From Coxiellaceae bacterium (GTDB lineage Bacteria > Pseudomonadota > Gammaproteobacteria > Coxiellales > Coxiellaceae), in contig JABABC010000085.1 of NCBI GenBank assembly GCA_014238445.1, positions 1 to 6,733 of the forward strand: 6,733 bases of DNA, in the 5' to 3' direction. A program made the translations under genes and the position numbers. Shown here one piece after another: positions 1 through 5,272 of the stretch; position 1 is the first letter of the stretch, and the number at the start of each line of letters is the position of its first letter. The notes under the pieces are model-generated. The model worked only from the letters and a program-made list of their open reading frames with translations, did no database searches and was not told the origin of the DNA.

Positions 1-48
1 CTTTCTACTTTCTCTTTCGGCACACACTATGCTTTTAACGAGACTAAA
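1..48 (-). repeat. Left arm of a 48-bp perfect inverted repeat (partner 474-521)
   Basis: The reverse complement of 1-48 equals 474-521 at all 48 positions. The match reaches the window edge, so the true repeat may be longer. On the inner side it breaks down after about three more bases (one mismatch at 49 versus 473). The arms are coding-sense copies of the same protein segment facing away from each other, with about 425 bp between them. Confidence 0.9.
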
Positions 49-225
49 CGCCGCGTGCAAAGACAACACACCAGAAACACCAACACCAATGCCCAGACAG
101 GTATCGACCACACACCCATCGCAATACCCATGAGCCCCAACCCAATAACCTGCAACCCGCAACCTTATTACTGCCAACAACAAGTCATTACAACAAGCAT
201 TGTTAAGGAGCACACTACGGGGTGT
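1..225 (-). pseudogene. Partial reverse-strand copy of the small exported-protein gene, cut by the window edge
   Basis: Read on the minus strand, the last 48 bases before the left edge encode FSLVKSIVCAERESRK. This is identical in DNA and protein to residues 37-52 of the + strand gene at 366-593. The frame stays open upstream to a TAG at 226-228, and the codon pair just before the match (Ala-Ala) is also shared. Further upstream the two copies do not align. The open frame there reads as a hydrophobic Gly/Val/Leu-rich stretch ending LSLHA before AFSLVK, which could be a signal peptide with a cleavage site at that point. No start codon is convincing: GTG at 213 or 111 and several TTGs are possible, none with a good Shine-Dalgarno. 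A competing frame with ATG at 131 encodes a hydrophobic peptide and stops inside the match. It may be a divergent paralogue, a frame-damaged copy or a duplicated fragment; the sequence left of the window decides. Function unknown. Confidence 0.4.
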
Positions 226-261
226 CTACAAACACTCCAAAAAATACATAATAATCAATTC

Positions 262-303
262 AGTAAAATTTAAATGATCAATAATTGCGCAATTAGTAAA
301 ATT
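262..303. promoter_or_regulatory. AT-rich control element: 12-bp palindrome flanked by 9-bp direct repeats
   Basis: A perfect palindrome AATTGCGCAATT (283-294) sits between two direct copies of AGTAAAATT (262-270 and 295-303). It lies about 70 bp upstream of the ATG at 366, just upstream of the likely -10 region. The symmetry suggests a dimeric regulator site, but I recognise no specific regulator. Confidence 0.35.
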
Positions 304-315
304 TTATCCTACAAT
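285..315 (+). promoter_or_regulatory. Possible promoter of the small exported-protein gene
   Basis: A -10-like TACAAT is at 310-315. The best -35 candidate, TTGCGC at 285-290, matches only three of six consensus bases and has a long 19-bp spacer. An alternative -10, TATCCT at 305-310, overlaps. The poor -35, which overlaps the palindrome at 283-294, would suit an activator-dependent or repressed promoter. The leader would be about 45 nt and would contain a small hairpin, CAAGC/GCTTG (326-330 with 337-341). Confidence 0.3.
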
Positions 316-365
316 GAATCATGAACAAGCGTTGATGCTTGAAATACAACAGTGAGGTATGAGTA

Positions 366-593
366 ATGAAATGCATTAAAACAGTATTAATTAGTAGCGT
401 GGTGTGTGGTGCTATGGCGTTGCCACTGTCAGGGGTTGCTAAGGGGGGTGTTGCAGATCATCCAATAGCAGCATTTAGTCTCGTTAAAAGCATAGTGTGT
501 GCCGAAAGAGAAAGTAGAAAGTATGAAAAAGATCCAGCATTGTGTACGGCCATTGGAAAATACATGGCTAAAAACAAGCTGCAACACAATTAA
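366..593 (+). CDS. Small exported protein with two cysteines in the mature part, function unknown (75 aa)
   Basis: I do not recognise the family. The protein starts with a typical Sec signal peptide: Lys2 and Lys5, a hydrophobic core at about residues 7-23, and a plausible signal peptidase I site after SGVA (residue 25). The mature part would be about 50 residues, rich in Lys and Glu, with two cysteines (Cys45 and Cys60) that could form one disulfide in the periplasm. Two further cysteines (3 and 14) lie in the signal peptide. There is no lipobox arrangement at a cleavage position, so it is probably not a lipoprotein. ATG 366 is preceded by GAGG at 354-357 with 8-nt spacing, a good ribosome binding site. 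It stands alone, converges on pnp and shares its terminator. Residues 37-52 recur perfectly in the reverse-strand copy at the left edge, which implies a small gene family. The signal peptide and RBS make a real gene likely. Confidence 0.7.
   Translation: MKCIKTVLISSVVCGAMALPLSGVAKGGVADHPIAAFSLVKSIVCAERESRKYEKDPALCTAIGKYMAKNKLQHN
474..521 (+). repeat. Right arm of a 48-bp perfect inverted repeat (partner 1-48)
   Basis: This arm lies inside the small exported-protein gene and covers its first mature cysteine (Cys45) and the Lys/Arg/Glu-rich segment that follows. Identity with 1-48 is complete even at third codon positions. That points to a recent duplication or to gene conversion rather than to conserved protein function alone. 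Confidence 0.9.
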
Positions 594-608
594 ATAATGA
601 TTGTAATA

Positions 609-634
609 AAAAAGGCCACAACAGTGGCCTTTTT
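609..634. terminator. Bidirectional intrinsic terminator between the small gene and pnp
   Basis: Stem GGCCAC (614-619) pairs with GTGGCC (624-629) around the loop AACA. The stem is extended by A-runs on the left and T-runs on the right, giving up to 11 pairs. It has a U-tract in both directions (630-634 for + strand transcripts, complement of 608-613 for minus strand transcripts). It lies 15 bp after the stop of the gene at 366-593 and 16 bp after the pnp stop, so it serves both convergent genes. Confidence 0.9.
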
Positions 635-650
635 CTTAAACTATCACTGT

Positions 651-2777
651 TTACTCAGCGTCAACGGGAGTCGCAGGCACTTCTACTGTTTCCTCACTGG
701 CTTGTTTGATACTCAAACGCACACGGCCCTGACGATCAATTTCAATCAGTTTTACCGTGACCGCTTGGCCTTCAGACAAGTAATCAGCCACCTTTTCAAC
801 ACGGGTTTCAGCAATTTGTGACACGTGCACTAAGCCTTCACGACCCGGCATGTATTCCACAAACGCACCGAAGTCCATCAGCTTAACGACTTTACCGTCG
901 TATTGTTTACCAACCTCCGGTACTGCTGTTAATTCTTTAACGCGACGCATGGCAGCTTCACCGTCATCGGAATTCACTGCAGCAATTTTCACCACACCGT
1001 CATCAGAGATATCGATAGTGGTATTCGTTGACTCTGTCAATTCACGAATCGTTGCGCCACCTTTACCAATCACATCACGGATTTTATCCGGATGGATTTT
1101 AATCGTAGTAATACGCGGTGCGTGTTCTGAGACAGATTCACGTGGCTGACTGATCGCTTGATTCATTAACCCTAAGATATGTAAGCGTGCATGCTTCGCT
1201 TGCTCAAGAGCCACTTCCATGATTTGACGTGTGATACCTTGGATTTTGATATCCATCTGTAACGCAGTCACACCACTGTCAGTACCCGCTACTTTGAAGT
1301 CCATATCACCTAAGTGATCTTCATCGCCTAGGATATCCGTCAATACCGCAAATTTTTGGTCTTCTTTAATCAGACCCATTGCGATACCAGCAACCGGTGC
1401 TTTAATCGGCACACCCGCGTCCATCAAAGATAAGCTCGCACCACACACACTCGCCATAGAGCTAGAACCATTCGATTCAGTGATTTCAGACACGGCACGC
1501 AAGACGTAAGGGAACTCCTCAAGCGTTGGCACAACCGCCATCATCGCGCGCTTCGCCAATTTACCATGACCAATTTCACGACGCTTAGGACCCATCATCC
1601 TGCCCGTTTCACCCACACAGTAAGGAGGGAAGTTATAGTGCAACATGAAGCTATCGCGGTATTCACCACTTAACGCATCAACCAACTGAGAATCACGCTC
1701 AGTTCCGAGTGTCGCTGCCACAATCGCTTGTGTTTCACCGCGCGTAAACACCGCAGAACCATGCGCTCGAGGCAGTTTACCGAGTTCAATCGTAATCGGA
1801 CGAACGGTTTCTGTGTCACGACCATCGATACGTGGGTGACCGTCTAAGACATTGTGACGAACCGTGGCTTTTTCGATGTTATGAATAATTTTCTTCACAT
1901 CACCTGCTGCAGGTGCATCTTCTTGATCTTCAGGACATAACGCAGCCACAGCTTGATCAACCACAGCTGACATAGCTTCGATTCGCGCCATTTTGTCGCT
2001 GATGTTATAAGCCGCTTTGATACCCGCACTCGCCTGCTCGGTTACTTGTGCAATCAAGGCATCATTCTCAGGTGCTGGACTCCATTCCCAAGGGGTAACA
2101 CCCGCTTGTTGTACTAAAGCACGAATGGCTTCAATCGCCACTTGCATTTGCTCATGTCCAAACAGAACCGCGCCTAACATCACCTCTTCAGAGAGTTGGT
2201 CGGCTTCAGATTCCACCATCAAGACCGCGTCTTGCGTACCAGAAACCACCAAGTCCAATTGCGACTCTTTAACCACTTCTAATGATGGGTTTAATAGGTA
2301 TTCACCGTCTTTATAACCCACACGAGCTGCACTTAACGGGCCATTAAAAGGCACTCCTGCTAAAGCCAAAGCCGCTGAAGCACCAATTAAGGCGGGAATA
2401 TCAGCACTGACTTCAGGGTCGAGTGACATGACCGTAGCCACGACTTGCACTTCATTCATGAACCCTTTAGGGAATAAAGGACGGATAGGACGGTCAATCA
2501 GGCGAGAGGTTAAAGTCTCAGTCTCGGTTGGGCGACCTTCGCGCTTGAAGTAACCACCCGGGATTTTACCGGCCGCATACGTTTTTTCCTCATAACTCAC
2601 GGTCAATGGAAAAAAGCCTCGATTCATATCAGCTTCTTTTTTTGCGGTTACTGCCACCAACACCATGGTATCACCCATAGAAATGACCACTGAACCGTTC
2701 GCTTGACGAGCAATCTCGCCTGTTTCTAATGTGACCGTGTGTTGGCCATATTGAAATGTTTGGGTTAATTTATTCAC
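651..2777 (-). CDS. pnp: Polynucleotide phosphorylase (polyribonucleotide nucleotidyltransferase)
   Basis: PNPase degrades RNA 3' to 5' by phosphorolysis, releasing nucleoside diphosphates, and can add 3' tails in reverse. It acts in the cytoplasm as a trimer and in the RNA degradosome. The 708 residues match the usual length (711 in E. coli). Domain order is canonical: first RNase PH domain about 10-145 (TSRLIDRPIRPLFP at 90-103), an all-helical linker to about 310, second RNase PH domain about 315-540, KH domain about 555-615 with the GKGG loop at 571-574, and S1 domain about 622-691. Catalytic and phosphate-site residues are present by comparison with E. coli: His404, Ser439-Ser440, Asp487, Asp493 and Lys495. 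The start is GTG at 2777, supported by AGAGGA at 2784-2789 and by family alignment. The gene is 21 bp downstream of rpsO, so it is almost certainly co-transcribed; it ends at the shared terminator at 609-634. No damage is visible. Confidence 0.98.
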   Translation of the reverse strand: MNKLTQTFQYGQHTVTLETGEIARQANGSVVISMGDTMVLVAVTAKKEADMNRGFFPLTVSYEEKTYAAGKIPGGYFKREGRPTETETLTSRLIDRPIRPLFPKGFMNEVQVVATVMSLDPEVSADIPALIGASAALALAGVPFNGPLSAARVGYKDGEYLLNPSLEVVKESQLDLVVSGTQDAVLMVESEADQLSEEVMLGAVLFGHEQMQVAIEAIRALVQQAGVTPWEWSPAPENDALIAQVTEQASAGIKAAYNISDKMARIEAMSAVVDQAVAALCPEDQEDAPAAGDVKKIIHNIEKATVRHNVLDGHPRIDGRDTETVRPITIELGKLPRAHGSAVFTRGETQAIVAATLGTERDSQLVDALSGEYRDSFMLHYNFPPYCVGETGRMMGPKRREIGHGKLAKRAMMAVVPTLEEFPYVLRAVSEITESNGSSSMASVCGASLSLMDAGVPIKAPVAGIAMGLIKEDQKFAVLTDILGDEDHLGDMDFKVAGTDSGVTALQMDIKIQGITRQIMEVALEQAKHARLHILGLMNQAISQPRESVSEHAPRITTIKIHPDKIRDVIGKGGATIRELTESTNTTIDISDDGVVKIAAVNSDDGEAAMRRVKELTAVPEVGKQYDGKVVKLMDFGAFVEYMPGREGLVHVSQIAETRVEKVADYLSEGQAVTVKLIEIDRQGRVRLSIKQASEETVEVPATPVDAE

Positions 2778-2783
2778 TCAATT

Positions 2784-2789
2784 TCCTCT
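2784..2789 (-). promoter_or_regulatory. Ribosome binding site fixing the GTG start of pnp
   Basis: On the minus strand AGAGGA lies 6 nt upstream of the GTG at 2777-2775. It occupies most of the 21-bp gap after rpsO, so pnp has its own translation signal even though it sits tightly behind rpsO. Confidence 0.8.
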
Positions 2790-2798
2790 AATGTAAAT

Positions 2799-3068
2799 TT
2801 ATCGACGTAGACCTAACCGGCTGATTAAACAACGATACCTTTCTAAGTCTTTGTTTTTTAAGTAATCTAGTAATTTTCGACGTTGACTCACTTTGCGTAA
2901 CAAACCACGACGCGAGTTGTGATCATGAATATGTTGCTTGAAGTGTTCTGTTAGACTTTTGATGTCCATGGTTAACACAGCGACCTGCACTTCGGCAGAA
3001 CCCGTATCACCTGGAGTCAATTGATACTCTTTAACAATCTCAGCTTTTTGCTGCGCACTTAATGACAT
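2799..3068 (-). CDS. rpsO: 30S ribosomal protein S15
   Basis: S15 is a primary 16S rRNA-binding protein of the small-subunit platform. It binds the helix 20/21/22 junction early in assembly and contacts the 50S subunit through a bridge. The product is 89 residues, exactly the usual length. It carries the family hallmarks DTGSAEVQVA (21-30), the DHNSRRGLL block (49-57) and SQRRKLLDYL (61-70), and ends in LISRLGLRR. The rRNA-contact positions Thr22, His42, Asp49 and Ser52 are in place. The start is ATG at 3068, with AGAGG at 3076-3080 and 7-nt spacing. An upstream in-frame extension to 3155 would add 29 non-homologous residues and would begin almost at the predicted transcription start, so I reject it. 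It is the first gene of the rpsO-pnp operon. Its structured leader is a candidate site for S15 feedback control. Confidence 0.98.
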   Translation of the reverse strand: MSLSAQQKAEIVKEYQLTPGDTGSAEVQVAVLTMDIKSLTEHFKQHIHDHNSRRGLLRKVSQRRKLLDYLKNKDLERYRCLISRLGLRR

Positions 3069-3097
3069 AGTGTTACCTCTTTCGTTGATTTGATCGG

Positions 3098-3132
3098 TGG
3101 GAATGTATCCGCTGTCATTGACAGACACCCCA
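3098..3132 (-). promoter_or_regulatory. Candidate S15 autoregulatory leader hairpin upstream of rpsO
   Basis: In the minus-strand transcript, UGGG (3132-3129) can pair with CCCA (3101-3098). GUGUC (3128-3124) can pair with GAUAC through four Watson-Crick pairs and one G-U pair. CUGUC/GACAG (CTGTCA and TGACAG at 3112-3124) forms the tip with an AAU loop. The last two helices compete for one C, so the fold has bulges. S15 controls its own mRNA through structured leaders in several bacteria, and G-U/G-C pairs are part of its known recognition motif. The element ends 18 nt before the Shine-Dalgarno and does not occlude it in this fold. The structure was folded by eye; its function is inference. 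Confidence 0.4.
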
Positions 3133-3139
3133 TGAACAG

Positions 3140-3153
3140 GAGGCCCTAGCCTC
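3140..3153 (-). promoter_or_regulatory. 5'-proximal hairpin in the rpsO leader
   Basis: GAGGC (UAGG) GCCUC forms a 5-bp stem with a tetraloop, starting about 5 nt from the predicted 5' end of the transcript. Such a hairpin could protect the mRNA 5' end or join the leader structure at 3098-3132. There is no U-tract, so it is not a terminator. Confidence 0.4.
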
Positions 3154-3164
3154 ACAAGCGGAGC

Positions 3165-3193
3165 AGTATAGCCTAGCTTTTCATGAATTGATA
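3165..3193 (-). promoter_or_regulatory. Probable rpsO-pnp promoter
   Basis: On the minus strand a -10 element TATACT (3170-3165) matches five of six consensus bases. It is followed by a GC-rich discriminator, GCTCCGC, as often seen at ribosomal-protein promoters. The -35 region about 17 bp upstream (ATCAAT/TATCAA) is weak. Transcription would start near 3157, giving a leader of about 90 nt. Confidence 0.5.
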
Positions 3194-3225
3194 GCTGTTA
3201 ACTTCGGCCATTCCCTCTACCACTA

Positions 3226-3234
3226 TTATCCACA
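3226..3234 (+). promoter_or_regulatory. Perfect DnaA box TTATCCACA between rpsO and gltA
   Basis: This is an exact match to the strong E. coli DnaA-box consensus. It lies upstream of both divergent promoters, about 33 bp beyond the rpsO -35 region and 137 bp from the gltA start. A single box could give DnaA-dependent control of either gene. It could also be part of the unusual DnaA-box density of this locus, 1.6 kb from the main cluster. Confidence 0.5.
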
Positions 3235-3280
3235 CGAGCTTTCCATAAAGGTGAATCCTTTTATATTAGTGCATCATCCG

Positions 3281-3290
3281 GTAAGCTTAC
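3281..3290. promoter_or_regulatory. Palindrome GTAAGCTTAC in the gltA leader/promoter region
   Basis: A perfect 10-bp palindrome 81 bp upstream of the gltA start. Weak -10-like sequences lie on either side (TATATT at 3262-3267, TACATT at 3293-3298), neither with a good -35. It could be an operator, but I recognise no known regulator. Confidence 0.2.
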
Positions 3291-3370
3291 GCTACATTCG
3301 GAATAACAGATGCCAAGAAGGCTACAAAACCTTGCAAACCCTATTCACTGATGATTGAGGAGCACCGTAC

Positions 3371-4663
3371 ATGAACGATAAGCACGCTACAATAACATTA
3401 AACAATGAATCTGTTGATTGCCCTATCCTACAAGGCTCATTGGGACAAGCGGTGATTGATATTAAACCCATCGCCAAAACCCAACACTTCACCTTTGATC
3501 CTGGCTTTGGTGCCACAGCAGCTTGTGAATCGGGCATTACTTTTATCGATGGGCAACAAGGCATCCTCCTGCATCGCGGTTACCCCATTGACCAACTGGC
3601 TTTTGATACCGATTACATGGAAGTCTGCTACCTGCTCATGCACTGCGAACTCCCTAACGCCACACAAAAAGACACCTTCACCAGCATGATCAAAAAACAC
3701 AGCAACGTGCACGATCAAATGAATCGCTTCTTTTGTGGCTTCCGTCGCGATGCCCACCCCATGGCTATCATGGTCGGTGTGGTCGGCGCCTTGTCCGCTT
3801 TTTACCACGATTCTCTGGATATCAATGATCCTGAGCTGCGCGAACTGTCCGCCATTCGTCTAGTGGCTAAAATGCCCGTATTAGCGGCCATGAGCTACAA
3901 ATACTCCATCGGCGAGCCCTTCATGCACCCTAAACATGAACTCAATTACGCTGAAAACTTCCTCAACATGATGTTTGGAACCCCTTACGATGAAACCTCT
4001 CAACCCGATCCTGTCTTAAGTCGTGCGATGGATCGTATCTTCACGCTCCATGCTGACCATGAACAAAATGCATCCACTTCAACGGTACGTGTTGCAGGTT
4101 CTACTGGGGCCAACCCATTTGCTTGTATCTCAGCAGGCATTGGGGCTTTATGGGGACCGGCTCACGGTGGCGCCAATGAAGCATGCTTAAATATGCTACG
4201 AGAAATCGGCAACGAAGACCGCATTGGCGAATACATCAAGAAAGCGAAAGATAAGGATGACCCCTTCAGACTGATGGGATTTGGCCACCGCGTGTATAAG
4301 AACTACGACCCACGCGCGAAAGTCATGCAACAGACTTGCCATGAAGTCTTAGACACCGTTGGCTTACACGATGATCCCTTATTCAAGCTCGCCATGAAAC
4401 TGGAAAAGATAGCGTTAGAAGATGACTACTTCGTTGAGAAGAAGCTCTACCCCAATGTCGATTTCTACTCCGGCATCACACTCAACGCCCTAGGCATCCC
4501 CAGCAACATGTTCACCGTGATTTTTGCCATTGCGCGCACGGTCGGTTGGATTTCTCAATGGATGGAAATGATGAGTGATCCTAATCGTCGATTAGCACGC
4601 CCACGCCAGTTATACACGGGCCCCACTCAACGTGATGTGGCGAGTATCAGCGACCGCGACTAA
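3371..4663 (+). CDS. gltA: Citrate synthase, type II (gammaproteobacterial GltA type)
   Basis: The enzyme condenses oxaloacetate and acetyl-CoA to citrate, the entry step of the TCA cycle, in the cytoplasm. The 430 residues agree with the hexameric, usually NADH-inhibited type II enzymes (427 in E. coli). Catalytic residues are visible: His265 in GPAHGGANEA, His306 in MGFGHRVYK and Asp364 in NVDFYSG, equivalent to E. coli His264, His305 and Asp362. The LHADHEQN block (226-233), the arginine in STVRVAGS (240) and the C-terminal IARTVGW...RPRQLYTG region are also typical. ATG 3371 has GAGGAG at 3357-3362 with 8-nt spacing. It is divergent from rpsO and single; sdh genes, its neighbours in enterics, are absent within this window. 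A hairpin follows the stop codon, then 0.8 kb of non-coding DNA. Allosteric behaviour is inferred from the subfamily only. Confidence 0.98.
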   Translation: MNDKHATITLNNESVDCPILQGSLGQAVIDIKPIAKTQHFTFDPGFGATAACESGITFIDGQQGILLHRGYPIDQLAFDTDYMEVCYLLMHCELPNATQKDTFTSMIKKHSNVHDQMNRFFCGFRRDAHPMAIMVGVVGALSAFYHDSLDINDPELRELSAIRLVAKMPVLAAMSYKYSIGEPFMHPKHELNYAENFLNMMFGTPYDETSQPDPVLSRAMDRIFTLHADHEQNASTSTVRVAGSTGANPFACISAGIGALWGPAHGGANEACLNMLREIGNEDRIGEYIKKAKDKDDPFRLMGFGHRVYKNYDPRAKVMQQTCHEVLDTVGLHDDPLFKLAMKLEKIALEDDYFVEKKLYPNVDFYSGITLNALGIPSNMFTVIFAIARTVGWISQWMEMMSDPNRRLARPRQLYTGPTQRDVASISDRD

Positions 4664-4675
4664 CCTGTCACTCCC

Positions 4676-4703
4676 GCGCCTCAATCTCCACCTTATGAGG
4701 CGC
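4676..4703 (+). terminator. Hairpin after gltA, no U-tract
   Basis: GCGCCTCA (4676-4683) and TGAGGCGC (4696-4703) form a perfect 8-bp stem with a 12-nt loop, starting 12 nt after the stop. No T-run follows (TGGAACTCTC), so it is more likely a 3'-end-stabilising structure or part of a factor-dependent terminator than a standard intrinsic terminator. Confidence 0.45.
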
Positions 4704-4790
4704 TGGAACTCTCAACCAAACCACTAAAAAATAAAAATACAGCCTATTTTGAATACCTTACTAGCTCAATCACAACAAACACCCTAAAAG

Positions 4791-4799
4791 TTATTCACA
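4791..4799 (+). promoter_or_regulatory. DnaA box TTATTCACA
   Basis: Matches the relaxed consensus TTATNCACA completely. It is the first box of the cluster, 128 bp after the gltA stop, and has the same orientation as the boxes at 4955, 5170 and 5353. Confidence 0.5.
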
Positions 4800-4860
4800 T
4801 TAAAAATAGATAGGCTCTTAGGTCAAGGCTTTAATGGTCAGGCTAATAAAAATTTCATAA

Positions 4861-4920
4861 CTCATTGAATATTATAATTAAATAAAAAAACACCTCAATT
4901 AAGACAATATATAATACATC
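4861..4920. other. AT-rich block, possible DNA-unwinding element
   Basis: Only 11 of 60 bases are G or C (82% AT), flanked by DnaA boxes at 4791 and 4955. AT-rich DNA next to DnaA boxes is typical of unwinding elements, but AT-rich intergenic DNA is also common, so this is suggestive only. Confidence 0.3.
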
Positions 4921-4954
4921 ATCGCACGATTTCACGTTATAGTTTCACACAGAG

Positions 4955-4963
4955 TTATCCACA
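4955..4963 (+). promoter_or_regulatory. Perfect DnaA box TTATCCACA
   Basis: Exact strong-consensus box, directly after the AT-rich block. It is flanked by CACAC-rich sequence on both sides (TTTCACAC before, ATTCACAC after), which may offer weaker adjacent sites. Confidence 0.6.
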
Positions 4964-5101
4964 GATTCACACACAGCACCCTCACAAACAAAACACCCCC
5001 AAGACATTGACCTCATTTCTCAATCACAGATCACCATCGAGGATGGCCATATCAACGCGTTTTCGACCAAAAACTAACAAACCTTAAGAGATGTTAATTT
5101 T

Positions 5102-5129
5102 TTGACTTTTATAAAATAACCAATATATT
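5102..5129 (+). promoter_or_regulatory. Good sigma-70-like promoter inside repeat unit A
   Basis: TTGACT (5102-5107) and TATATT (5124-5129), 16 bp apart, each match five of six consensus bases. Transcription would start near 5136 and run rightward across the DnaA-box pair towards the small ORF and the membrane gene, with a long leader. The corresponding positions in unit B (TAGACT, TATGTT) are poorer. Confidence 0.4.
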
Positions 5130-5169
5130 TCAGGCAGTTAACATAACTGTACGCATATTGCTCACACCC

Positions 5170-5192
5170 TTATCCACAAAAACTGTGGACAA
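5170..5192. promoter_or_regulatory. Face-to-face DnaA box pair A
   Basis: TTATCCACA (5170-5178) faces an inverted TTGTCCACA (read on the minus strand, 5192-5184), separated by 5 bp (AAAAC). In RNA the pair could form a hairpin with one mismatch, but no T-run follows, so it is not an intrinsic terminator. Confidence 0.6.
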
Positions 5193-5272
5193 CGACGCCA
5201 CCTCATAACCAATGCGCTACTGGATCAGTCCGCTATCAAGGTCTCTTAGCTAGATCACAAAAAAGCTTAACT

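Larger units (their letters stand above)
5090..5192 (+). repeat. Direct repeat unit A (103 bp): T-rich block plus face-to-face DnaA boxes
   Basis: Aligns without gaps to 5273-5375 at an offset of exactly 183 bp, with about 80 of 103 identical positions by hand count. Conservation is highest at the two ends: the T-rich start GATGTTAATTTTT (5090-5102) and the DnaA-box pair. The middle is much more diverged. This unit also has a 6-bp inverted repeat CAGTTA/TAACTG (5135-5149) that unit B lacks. Confidence 0.8.

Noticed and set aside
55..273. Forward 72-codon open frame rich in Thr, Asn, Pro and His
   Set aside because: GTG start without a Shine-Dalgarno, low-complexity composition driven by C-rich DNA, and it overlaps the reverse-strand segment that truly matches a gene.
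1..521. Insertion sequence bounded by the 48-bp inverted repeats
   Set aside because: The interior encodes no transposase, the repeats are coding sequence of the small gene, and no target-site duplication is visible.
597..2316. Forward open frames opposite pnp (597-821, 850-1149, 2017-2316)
   Set aside because: Antisense shadows of a strongly conserved gene, with no recognisable products or ribosome binding sites.
3069..3155. Longer rpsO reading frame starting at 3155
   Set aside because: It would add 29 residues not found in S15 and begin at about the predicted transcription start; ATG 3068 has a proper RBS and gives the standard 89-residue protein.
3322..3808. Open frames in other phases over the start of gltA, both strands
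   Set aside because: They overlap well-conserved citrate synthase codons and show no homology or start signals.
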